NCBI GenBank assembly: GCA_949295395.1
Contig: CASFLB010000031.1
Coordinates: 1 to 12,074 of the forward strand
Reading direction: 5' to 3'
DNA: 12,074 nucleotides
Source of the DNA: an uncultured Pseudomonadota bacterium
GTDB lineage: Bacteria > Pseudomonadota > Alphaproteobacteria > RF32 > CAG-239
The notes under the pieces were generated by a model. It made no database searches and was not told where the DNA came from. It was given only the letters and a program-made list of their open reading frames with translations. Made by a program: the position numbers and the translations under genes. Of the stretch, positions 7,032-12,074 are shown piece after piece (positions within the stretch are counted from its first letter, which is position 1; each line of letters begins with the position of its first letter).

Positions 7032-7268
7032 TTATTTTGATGTATCAGTCTTCAAGCCAAAAGCAGCAAATTTGCTGTTGAATTTAGAAACTTGACCACC
7101 GGTATCAACCATGCGGTGTACACCTGTCCATGCCGGATGAGATTTCGGGTCAATTTCAAGATTCATTTTATCGCCAGCCTTGCCCCAGGTGCTTCTGGTC
7201 TTGCATTCTGTGCCATCTGTCATCACATAGGTTATTTCGTGATAATCAGGATGAATACCTTTTTTCAT
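7032..7268 (-). CDS. rpmE: 50S ribosomal protein L31
   Basis: A 78-residue L31: MKKGIHPDYHEITYVMTDGT, TRSTWGKAGDKMNLEIDPKSHPAWTG, then GGQVSKFNSKF. It binds the 50S central protuberance and contributes to subunit bridging. The zinc-binding CxxC pairs of zinc-type L31 are absent (only one Cys), as is usual in alphaproteobacteria. The ATG at 7268 is chosen because GGAG lies seven bases upstream and MKKGIHP is the conserved beginning. An in-frame TTG at 7283 would put that ribosome site inside the gene. It has its own promoter (7313-7341) and a terminator after its stop. Confidence 0.95.
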   Translation of the reverse strand: MKKGIHPDYHEITYVMTDGTECKTRSTWGKAGDKMNLEIDPKSHPAWTGVHRMVDTGGQVSKFNSKFAAFGLKTDTSK

Positions 7269-7312
7269 TCTTTTTCTCCACAAATTTTAAACTTACATTC
7301 AAAGTTAGTGCT

Positions 7313-7341
7313 CTTATACATTAGACTCTTGATAAACGCAA
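7313..7341 (-). promoter_or_regulatory. Promoter of rpmE
   Basis: Minus strand TTGCGT (7336-7341) and TATAAG (7313-7318) are separated by exactly 17 bases. The predicted start is near 7306, giving a leader of about 38 bases before ATG 7268. Confidence 0.7.
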
Positions 7342-7370
7342 GCTTTTTTTTTAATTTTTTGTATTTTTAT

Positions 7371-8099
7371 CTATTTTTTAAGTTCCGTAAGGGATACTGT
7401 GTTGATTCTATCGTCGTCTGCTTCAACATTTATAATCTTTATGCTGAAATTTTTATAGCCTTTTTCTAAAAGGTAACTACGTGTATTGACGGCCCGATTC
7501 AAACTGATTCGTTTGTTTTGGAACACATTTTCTCCGCCTGAAAGATTGTAAGATATTATGGATATCTTGTTTACCTTCGGATTTTTGAAAGAAGACAATG
7601 TTTCATCAATCACTTTCTTTTGCGGCTCATCCAGCTCGCTTTGTTCTGCTGAAAAAGTTACAATCCCTATTTTTGAGACTCGGGAGGCTTGCGGTTGAGA
7701 AATAATCACTTCTCTTTTCGGAGCCTCTGCCTTTACCTCAGGCGCTTTCACCTCGGGTTTCGGAGCTTCTGCCTTTACTTCAGGTGCTTTTACCTCGGGT
7801 TTCGGAGCTTCTGCCTTTACTTCAGGCGCTTTTATCTCGGGTTTCGGAGCTTCTACCTTTACTTTAGGCGCTTTTACCGTCTTTGCTTTTTTGACCTTAT
7901 GCGCTTTGGTTTTAGGCTTTACAGACTTTTTCTTAACCGTCGGGAAAAGAGGCTTTGTGTGTGAAACGGTCGCTGATGGAGAACCTAAGCTATCAAGTAC
8001 GGACATATCAATCACGACGTTTTCTTCGGCTCGTCCCGATGAAATTCCGATCATTAAGCTTACCGTACAAACTCCTAAAGCGACCGTTCTTTTTAGCAT
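7371..8099 (-). CDS. OmpA-like envelope protein with K/P/E repeat linker
   Basis: A 242-residue exported protein. A signal peptide (LKRTVALGVCTVSLMIGISSGRA) is cleaved near residue 24. A basic, then Lys/Pro/Glu-repetitive linker runs to about 130, with a 14-residue unit KAPEVKAEAPKPEV repeated about three times plus a diverged copy. This gives a rigid, TonB-like periplasm-spanning segment. Residues 143-242 resemble an OmpA-type peptidoglycan-binding domain: IGIVTFSAEQSELDEPQKKVI, then NKRISLNRAVNTRSYLLEKGYKN with the conserved LS..RA..V..YL pattern. The usual TD motif aspartate is replaced (ISYNLSGG), so peptidoglycan binding may be weak. AGGAAGGA lies eight bases before ATG. The gene is 28 bases downstream of the IMPase-like gene and is probably co-transcribed. 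Confidence 0.75.
   Translation of the reverse strand: MLKRTVALGVCTVSLMIGISSGRAEENVVIDMSVLDSLGSPSATVSHTKPLFPTVKKKSVKPKTKAHKVKKAKTVKAPKVKVEAPKPEIKAPEVKAEAPKPEVKAPEVKAEAPKPEVKAPEVKAEAPKREVIISQPQASRVSKIGIVTFSAEQSELDEPQKKVIDETLSSFKNPKVNKISIISYNLSGGENVFQNKRISLNRAVNTRSYLLEKGYKNFSIKIINVEADDDRINTVSLTELKK
7720..7887 (-). repeat. Coding 42-bp tandem repeat
   Basis: Four consecutive 42-bp units (7720-7761, 7762-7803, 7804-7845, 7846-7887) encode the K/P/E linker of the OmpA-like gene. Units two and three differ at two bases and units one and two at four, so the array has expanded recently. The fourth is more diverged at its end. Confidence 0.85.
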
Positions 8100-8127
8100 C
8101 TTTTATCCTTCCTATCCGTTCATTTTA

Positions 8128-8934
8128 TCAACGATTGAGCAAATCATATACCTTGTTGTTTAAATTTGCATTAACCGCGATAATATCTCCCGAAGAAATA
8201 ACTGCCGACAAATCTTCCGTACGAATATCTTTTTGATTAATATCAAAAACATATCCACCCGCTTCTTTGACCAACATTATTCCGGCGGTCAGGTCACTCT
8301 CTTGCTGACCTTTGGCAACGAAGGCATCAGCCTTTCCGGCGGCGACATAAGCTAAGCTCATATTCGAATCGCCTAAGAGACGAACGACACCTGTTGACGC
8401 AATCAATTTATTATACAACAGGCTGTCTTCGGCATGATTTTCTTCTCGATGAGACGGCTCGGTAAAAATTATCGCTTCGGATAATTCCTTACGAGAAGAT
8501 ACTCTCAAACGCTCATGACTGCGAAATCCCTCTTTATAAGCTCCCATACCTTTTTCAGCAAAAAACAGCTCATCTGATATGGGGTTATAAATAACCGCCG
8601 CTAAAGTCGTGTCATTTTCGCACATAGCAACCGACATTGAGACATAAGGAATCGCGTGGATAAAATTGCTCATTCCAGACAATGCCGAAATCACAAAATA
8701 TCCCCCTTGAGGATGTGGCTTTCCTTCTTCGGCAAACACAAAGTTTGGACGAAGGCGAGCTAGTTCAGTTTTCAAGGTGCGTTCGGCCTTGTTATAACCG
8801 TTTATTACAAAGGTGCGATAATCTTTCACCGATGATTGAAGCTTTTCTATTTCGCTGAAATCACGGGTTAATGACTGTGACGCTTTTTTGACCGCCGCAA
8901 TCAGATTGGTTAAATTCGGTGATAAATAAGACAT
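8128..8934 (-). CDS. Inositol-monophosphatase-family protein, catalytic aspartates lost
   Basis: The 268 residues align along their whole length with the alphaproteobacterial SuhB/IMPase-like proteins encoded beside EF-P. N-terminal SLTRDFSEIEKLQSSVK, FAEEG (Glu70), NFIHAIPYVSMSVAM, LAYVAAGKADAF and ESDLTAGIMLVKEAGG are clear family landmarks. The metal-binding positions have changed. The usual DFVTSAD segment reads TFVINGY (Tyr47 in place of Asp), and the signature DPLDGT reads SALSGM (Ser83 and Ser86 for the two Asp). Only Glu70 and the late Asp214 remain. In the family these Asp residues coordinate catalytic Mg2+, so phosphatase activity is unlikely. It lies 17 bases after the EF-P gene in the same operon. 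The reading frame is intact and the fold residues are kept, so a non-enzymatic role is inferred rather than decay. Confidence 0.85.
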   Translation of the reverse strand: MSYLSPNLTNLIAAVKKASQSLTRDFSEIEKLQSSVKDYRTFVINGYNKAERTLKTELARLRPNFVFAEEGKPHPQGGYFVISALSGMSNFIHAIPYVSMSVAMCENDTTLAAVIYNPISDELFFAEKGMGAYKEGFRSHERLRVSSRKELSEAIIFTEPSHREENHAEDSLLYNKLIASTGVVRLLGDSNMSLAYVAAGKADAFVAKGQQESDLTAGIMLVKEAGGYVFDINQKDIRTEDLSAVISSGDIIAVNANLNNKVYDLLNR

Positions 8935-8951
8935 TATTCCCTGCCCTGTGG

Positions 8952-9515
8952 TTATTTTGCTCTTTCAACATAGTTCGCTTCAGCTGTGCCAACAACAATC
9001 TTGTCTCCAGCTCCGATAAACGGCGGAACCATAACACGGACGCCATTATCCAAAATTGCCGGTTTATATGAAGAAGCTGCGGTTTGACCTTTGACAACCG
9101 GTTCGGTTTCGGCAACCGTGCAAACAACTTGCAACGGCAACTCAACCGAGATTGGCTTACCATCAATAAAGCTAATGATAACAGCCATGCCGTCGGTCAT
9201 AAACGGACGAGAATCCCCCAAGATATCGGCGGGAAGTGTAAATTGATCAAAAGTTTCGCTGTCCATAAAGGTTAAGCCAGTACCGTCTTCAAACAAAAAC
9301 TGGCAGTCTTTTTCTTCAACCATTAATTTTTCAACCGTATCTTCTGTTCTGAAGCGTTCGTTGGTTTTTGTTCCTTCTTCAACAGATTTCATTTCAACCT
9401 GCATGAAGGCACCGCCTTTTCCGGGTTTGATGTGTTGAGCTTTGGTGATTGTCCATGGTTTATTTTTGTACTCAATAACCCAACCAATTCTGATTGATCC
9501 TGCTAACTGTTTCAT
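8952..9515 (-). CDS. efp: Translation elongation factor P
   Basis: EF-P (187 residues, normal length) binds stalled ribosomes between the P and E sites and promotes peptide bonds at polyproline. The N-terminal KOW-like domain has the tip loop HIKPGKGGAF with Lys33, the position that receives the beta-lysine modification in EpmA-dependent bacteria. No EpmA/EpmB gene lies in this window, so modification cannot be judged. The OB domains include GTGLTFMDSETFDQFTLP and the C-terminal NGVRVMVPPFIGAGDKIVVGT. GGAG seven bases before ATG gives a strong start. The sequence TGGAGAAAAAGAATGAAA around the start is identical to that of rpmE in this window. Likely in an operon with the ThiE-like gene upstream and the IMPase-like gene downstream. 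Confidence 0.95.
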   Translation of the reverse strand: MKQLAGSIRIGWVIEYKNKPWTITKAQHIKPGKGGAFMQVEMKSVEEGTKTNERFRTEDTVEKLMVEEKDCQFLFEDGTGLTFMDSETFDQFTLPADILGDSRPFMTDGMAVIISFIDGKPISVELPLQVVCTVAETEPVVKGQTAASSYKPAILDNGVRVMVPPFIGAGDKIVVGTAEANYVERAK

Positions 9516-9577
9516 TCTTTTTCTCCATATTTACAATGTTAAATTCGGTGATTTTTTTGAGAATGTAATCTAAACTT

Positions 9578-10108
9578 TTAATTTTCGCAACTAAAATCTT
9601 TATACCACGATGATTTTATTATCAGATTGTCGGTTTCAAGGTTTGTGCAATCAACATTTTGTTCTTCAACAAAAACGGCAGACTGTATCAAAAACAACTC
9701 ATTATACCAGTTGACCAATTCTTTGAGAGACTCTTGCCCTTGTTGCCATATTCGAAACGCTAAGAAATCCGGCTCAATCTCGCTTAAAATCATTGCCTCG
9801 TGGCGGCGGTTGCGGCTGATAAATCCGAGTATTTTATTTTTATATTTTTCTCTTAATTTTTTGGCTTCCACTGCCGGATTTTCGCTTTTACTCAAATCAA
9901 GCAACAGACCATCAAGTTCATACTTACCACACATTTCTTGTGCTTTGACGCCATATGCCAAAATCAACTTATCCTGCGTTTTTGCCTCTTGAACAAATCG
10001 GTGACAAAACGCCTCCGGTAAAGACGAATCCAGCAAAAAGCATTCGATATCATGTTTGCTTAACAACGACTCGTCTGGTTCGGTTATATATAAAATAAAC
10101 TTTGGCAT
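9578..10108 (-). CDS. Divergent thiamine-phosphate-synthase/TenI-like protein
   Basis: This 176-residue protein resembles the ThiE/TenI fold (thiamine phosphate synthase-like TIM barrel) in pattern. It shows a start FILYITE, then LILAYGVKA, then DGLLLDLSKSE (cf. the DGvHlg strand), then GFISRNRRHEAMILSEIEPDFLAFR, which parallels the family's 'GxSchn..ea..A...gaDYvafGp' segment. Conserved thiazole-phosphate and pyrophosphate-binding residues are not recognisable, so enzymatic activity is doubtful. From memory, ThiE-like genes sit near efp and IMPase genes in several alphaproteobacteria, which agrees with this context. The start has only a weak AAAG ribosome site. It is divergent from the DUF4164 gene across 99 bases with an AT-rich palindromic -10. 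Confidence 0.5.
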   Translation of the reverse strand: MPKFILYITEPDESLLSKHDIECFLLDSSLPEAFCHRFVQEAKTQDKLILAYGVKAQEMCGKYELDGLLLDLSKSENPAVEAKKLREKYKNKILGFISRNRRHEAMILSEIEPDFLAFRIWQQGQESLKELVNWYNELFLIQSAVFVEEQNVDCTNLETDNLIIKSSWYKDFSCEN

Positions 10109-10147
10109 ATCTTTATTGTCACCCTTGAAACTTCTTCTCTTTTCGTT

Positions 10148-10178
10148 ATTATATAATCATTGTGTGGGTAATATACCC
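10148..10178. promoter_or_regulatory. Divergent promoter region with palindromic -10 and GGGTA/TACCC inverted repeat
   Basis: ATTATATAAT (10148-10157) is a perfect palindrome containing TATAAT on both strands, so it can serve the leftward ThiE-like and rightward DUF4164-zapA genes. GGGTA (10166-10170) and TACCC (10174-10178) form an inverted repeat near the predicted rightward start and could be an operator. Neither side has a strong -35 at 17 bases; TTGAAA at 10125-10130 is 21 bases from the rightward -10. Confidence 0.45.
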
Positions 10179-10207
10179 TAAGAATCCGTGAATGGGAAGT
10201 AAAAATC

Positions 10208-10471
10208 GTGACCGAATTTGATTTTTTGCAGCTTAATGAAGCTTATGCCGCTCTTAACAATGCTTTGGTTGAGCTTGATAACGCCGTCGAGGCCAAGCAA
10301 AAATCCTTAGCCTCTGAACGGGATAAGTGCGATGCTGACATTCTAAAAAAAGATGCTCGAATCCAGCGTCTTAAAAAATCTTCTGAAAAAGCGCTTTCTT
10401 CCATGGAATCGATTATCGAAAAACTTAATTTGATATTGGATAAAGATGGCTCAAATAACAATCGTAATTAA
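10208..10471 (+). CDS. DUF4164-like coiled-coil protein
   Basis: An 87-residue, highly helical protein (FDFLQLNEAYAALNNALVELDNAV, then KKDARIQRLKKSSEKALSSMESIIEKL) with heptad-like hydrophobic spacing. It matches the short coiled-coil DUF4164 proteins encoded just upstream of zapA in alphaproteobacteria. A role in cell division alongside ZapA is inferred from context only. It starts with GTG at 10208, and GGGAAG lies eight bases upstream. Its end overlaps zapA by 26 bases, which implies translational coupling. Confidence 0.7.
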   Translation: MTEFDFLQLNEAYAALNNALVELDNAVEAKQKSLASERDKCDADILKKDARIQRLKKSSEKALSSMESIIEKLNLILDKDGSNNNRN

Positions 10472-10787
10472 TTCGCGCGAATATGCCGTTGCCTGTGAAG
10501 ATGGACAAGAAGCTCGGCTTCTCCAGCTTTCGCGTTTGCTTGATGAAAAAGCCAAGCTTTTAACCGGGGGCGGTCAACAAGTTAATGAAAATTTGTTACT
10601 GGCTATGGTTGGGCTTTTGCTTGCCGATGAGCTTACTGAGCTCAAAAAAGGTCAACCCGCGTTAGCTGCGAATCCTGATGTCCTTGATCGAACCCAAGTT
10701 CTTAATGCCGAGAAGCAGGTTTCGCTAAAACTTTTTGATATCGCCGAGCGCATAAAAAAGCTTGCAAATAAAATCGAATCATTATAA
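10446..10787 (+). CDS. zapA: Cell division protein ZapA
   Basis: ZapA (113 residues) binds FtsZ and stabilises the Z-ring by bundling protofilaments. The N-terminus AQITIVINSREYAVACEDGQEARLLQLSRLLDEK matches the ZapA globular head. A helical middle NENLLLAMVGLLLADEL and a C-terminal coiled coil (VSLKLFDIAERIKKLANKIE) follow, as expected for its tetrameric assembly. It begins inside the preceding DUF4164 gene (26-base overlap). Its TAA (10785-10787) lies within the TATAAT -10 box of the 6S RNA promoter. Confidence 0.85.
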   Translation: MAQITIVINSREYAVACEDGQEARLLQLSRLLDEKAKLLTGGGQQVNENLLLAMVGLLLADELTELKKGQPALAANPDVLDRTQVLNAEKQVSLKLFDIAERIKKLANKIESL

Positions 10788-10788
10788 T
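10762..10788 (+). promoter_or_regulatory. Promoter of 6S RNA
   Basis: TATAAT (10783-10788) overlaps the zapA stop codon, and TTGCAA (10762-10767) lies 15 bases upstream. A start about seven to ten bases downstream matches the predicted 5' end of the 6S RNA. Confidence 0.6.
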
Positions 10789-10797
10789 GTATAGATA

Positions 10798-10962
10798 TGG
10801 AGAGGGTGCTGTCCGGTTCGTGGCTTCCGTAAGTCTTCCGAGCCAACATTATTTTTTAGGGAACTGTCTCTGAGCAAATCGTGGTTTGTTTATATGGTGC
10901 CCACCTAGTTGACAGCGGTTCGTGTTGAATACACCATGCACGGCTGTGACGGGCCCTCTCAA
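10798..10962 (+). ncRNA. ssrS: 6S RNA
   Basis: The region between zapA and ymdB can form the long closing helix typical of 6S RNA. GAGAGGG (10800-10806) pairs with CCCTCTC (10954-10960), and GTC (10811-10813) with GAC (10948-10950). Between them lies a largely internally paired region of about 140 nt with a wide central bulge. 6S RNA mimics an open promoter and sequesters sigma70 RNA polymerase in stationary phase. The location downstream of zapA is the conserved one. The promoter (10762-10788) and hairpin (10985-11005) bound it. Ends are estimated to within about five bases. Confidence 0.85.
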
Positions 10963-10984
10963 GTTTTACTAACCTTATTTTTGG

Positions 10985-11013
10985 AAATCCCTTTTTTCGG
11001 GATTTTCTTGTTT
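10985..11013 (+). terminator. Terminator after 6S RNA
   Basis: AAATCCC (10985-10991) and GGGATTT (10999-11005) enclose a seven-base loop and are followed by a T-rich tail. It lies 25 bases before the ymdB start and would end 6S transcription or processing intermediates. Confidence 0.75.
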
Positions 11014-11030
11014 TAAATGGAACGATAATA

Positions 11031-11813
11031 TTGCGGATTATTTATTGCGGAGATGTGGTCGGTCGCGCCGGACGTGACGCCTTCTTAAACAAACTTGACA
11101 TCCTTAAAAATGACCTAAAACCAGACGCTATTTTTGTTAATGTTGAAAATGCCGCCCATGGGTTTGGTGTGACCCCCGGTATCTGTCGCGACTTTTTAGA
11201 GAAAGGCGTTACCGGTCTGACAACAGGTAACCATGTATGGCAACAAAGAGAGATTATTCCGTTTCTTAATGATTGTAAAAAAATTGTGCGTCCGCTTAAT
11301 TATCCCGAGAATCTTCCCGGTCGCGGTTGGGCTGAATTTGTGCTGCCAAACGGCAAAAAAATCTTGCTGGTTCAGGTTTTGGGACGTTTGTTTATGGAAG
11401 CGGTTGACTGCCCCGTGCAAGCTTTGGAAAAACTCCTAAAAAGCTATAATCTCGGGCGAAATGTGGATGCAATTTTGGTTGATATTCATGCCGAGGCTAC
11501 GTCTGAAAAACTCTCTTTCGGGTATTATTTTGACGGCAAAGTCTCAATCGTTGCCGGAACACATACCCATGTGCCGACGGCTGATTACCGCCTGTTGCGA
11601 CAAGGAACAGCTTATATTACCGATGTCGGAATGTGCGGCAATTATGACTCGGTTTTGGGGTTTGAGATTGAAGAACCGGTTAATCGTTTGGCTCGGCGTT
11701 ATACCGGCAATCGTCTTGTGCCCTGTAAAAGCAATGGCACGGTTTATGGCATCGTGGTTGATATTGATGACAACACCGGTTTGGCAACAGAAATTAAACA
11801 GATTAAATATTAA
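11031..11813 (+). CDS. ymdB: YmdB-family metallophosphoesterase (TIGR00282)
   Basis: A 260-residue cytosolic phosphodiesterase of the YmdB family, characterised in Bacillus as a 2',3'-cAMP and related cyclic nucleotide phosphodiesterase. The dinuclear metal-site residues are all visible: Asp8 (CGDVVGRAGR), Glu39-Asn40 (NVENAAHGFG), Asn67-His68 (TTGNHVW), His153 (DIHAEATSEK), His178 and His180 (GTHTHVPTAD). It starts at TTG (MRIIYCGDVVGRAGR), the conserved family beginning, with only a weak GGAA upstream. The length is normal. It follows the 6S terminator, and its own terminator lies at 11836-11861. Unlike many alphaproteobacteria, no 5-formyltetrahydrofolate cyclo-ligase gene precedes it. Confidence 0.92.
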   Translation: MRIIYCGDVVGRAGRDAFLNKLDILKNDLKPDAIFVNVENAAHGFGVTPGICRDFLEKGVTGLTTGNHVWQQREIIPFLNDCKKIVRPLNYPENLPGRGWAEFVLPNGKKILLVQVLGRLFMEAVDCPVQALEKLLKSYNLGRNVDAILVDIHAEATSEKLSFGYYFDGKVSIVAGTHTHVPTADYRLLRQGTAYITDVGMCGNYDSVLGFEIEEPVNRLARRYTGNRLVPCKSNGTVYGIVVDIDDNTGLATEIKQIKY

Positions 11814-11835
11814 GCTTTATCTTCAAACTTTTCTT

Positions 11836-11861
11836 AAAGGCCTTTTATAAGGTCTTTTTTT
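11836..11861 (+). terminator. Terminator after ymdB
   Basis: AAAGGCC (11836-11842) pairs with GGTCTTT (11851-11857), with one G-U pair and an eight-base loop, followed by a T run to 11861. It lies about 23 bases after the ymdB stop and immediately before the 69-nt promoter repeat. Confidence 0.8.
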
Positions 11862-11867
11862 ACGCCC

Positions 11868-11936
11868 AAAATTCAGCCTATCCTCAAAATGCCTGTTGAA
11901 AGTAAACGTTATTTATGTTATAATCGAGTCGTGAAG
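11868..11936 (+). repeat. 69-nt promoter repeat, right copy
   Basis: It aligns gap-free with the reverse complement of 437-505, about 10 mismatches in 69 bases. The upstream AATTCAGCCTRTCCT core, both promoter boxes and TCGAGTCGTG are shared. Confidence 0.8.
11896..11924 (+). promoter_or_regulatory. Strong sigma70-type promoter of the right-end gene
   Basis: TTGAAA (11896-11901), a 17-base spacer and a perfect TATAAT (11919-11924) lie about 35 bases before ATG 11959. The layout is the same as in the left-end copy. Confidence 0.85.
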
Positions 11937-11958
11937 GCAAACGATACGGAGAAGAAGT

Positions 11959-12074
11959 ATGTTAGATTCACGACCAACGGCGGTGCTGTCCGCTGTTTGG
12001 ATGAGGGCAGGATTCTTGCCCTTGAGTGCGAAGGCTCATGATTTTTTTTCTTTTGATGAAGCACAGCTTATCTA
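11959..12074 (+). CDS. Secreted protein, N-terminus only (runs off window)
   Basis: Only 38 codons are visible. ATG 11959 is preceded by GGAGAAG at about four bases. The N-terminus reads as a signal peptide: MLDSRP, a hydrophobic TAVLSAVWMRAGFLPLSA, and an AKA cleavage motif, then HDFFSFDEAQLI. Directly after the signal peptide is a T8 run, and the residues DFFSFDE recall the DVSFFESE of the left-end signal-peptide frame. The promoter and layout are shared with that gene, so the two are probably paralogues or members of one regulon. The body of the protein is outside the window, so no function can be given. Confidence 0.65.
   Translation, partial: MLDSRPTAVLSAVWMRAGFLPLSAKAHDFFSFDEAQLI

Noticed and set aside
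7269..7283. L31 start at TTG 7283
   Set aside because: The extension encodes the GGAG ribosome site itself; conserved L31 begins at MKKGIHP.
7720..7887. CRISPR-like repeat array
   Set aside because: Units are contiguous without spacers and encode protein repeats.
7689..7964. Rightward open frame with FRSFCLYFRRF repeats
   Set aside because: It is the antisense image of the 42-bp repeats coding the K/P/E linker.
11461..11850. Second open frame within ymdB
   Set aside because: It lies in another frame of a well-supported gene with intact active-site residues.
437..11936. Inverted 69-nt copies as ends of a large transposon
   Set aside because: Each copy carries a complete promoter placed correctly before its own gene, the interior is housekeeping genes, and no transposase or target-site duplication is visible.

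Overview
The window looks like chromosomal DNA of an AT-rich alphaproteobacterium, probably one of the uncultured host- or gut-associated Rhodospirillales-like lineages. This is inferred from gene content and not from any search. The pointers are a DUF1013/TrcR-type regulator, the DUF4164-zapA-6S RNA-ymdB string, a non-zinc ribosomal protein L31 of alphaproteobacterial type, an EF-P gene next to an inositol-monophosphatase-family gene, and a cysteine-rich secreted protein with CPxGY-like repeats.

Left end (1-540): a leftward secreted cysteine-rich protein gene that needs a one-base frame change just after its signal peptide. It is driven by a strong sigma70-type promoter. The same 69-nt promoter block reappears at the right end of the window in the opposite orientation, in front of another secreted-protein gene that runs off the end. 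Positions 600-3477 hold two convergent pairs: a HAD-family pyrimidine 5'-nucleotidase (+) against a secreted HExxH protein (-), and a small exported protein (+) against an AI-2E-family permease (-).

The central leftward block (3604-10108) reads, in transcription order: a ThiE/TenI-like protein, EF-P, an inositol-monophosphatase-family protein that has lost its catalytic aspartates, an OmpA-like envelope protein with a K/P/E repeat linker, ribosomal protein L31, a two-helix membrane protein ending in a degenerate class III nucleotidyl-cyclase-like domain, a possible PPC-fold protein, and a TrcR/DUF1013 regulator with a histone-H1-like lysine tail. Promoters are visible before L31 and the PPC-like gene. 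Hairpin terminators follow L31, the PPC-like gene and the TrcR gene.

Rightward block (10208-11813): DUF4164 coiled-coil protein, ZapA, 6S RNA with its own promoter and terminator, then the YmdB phosphodiesterase. The 5-formyltetrahydrofolate cyclo-ligase gene often found beside 6S RNA is absent. Most of the window is housekeeping. The most unusual items are the duplicated outward-facing promoter block with its secreted-protein genes, the apparently dead IMPase homologue beside EF-P, the degenerate cyclase-like membrane protein, and a hairpin that seems to end one transcript and begin the next. No mobile element, CRISPR array or tRNA was found.
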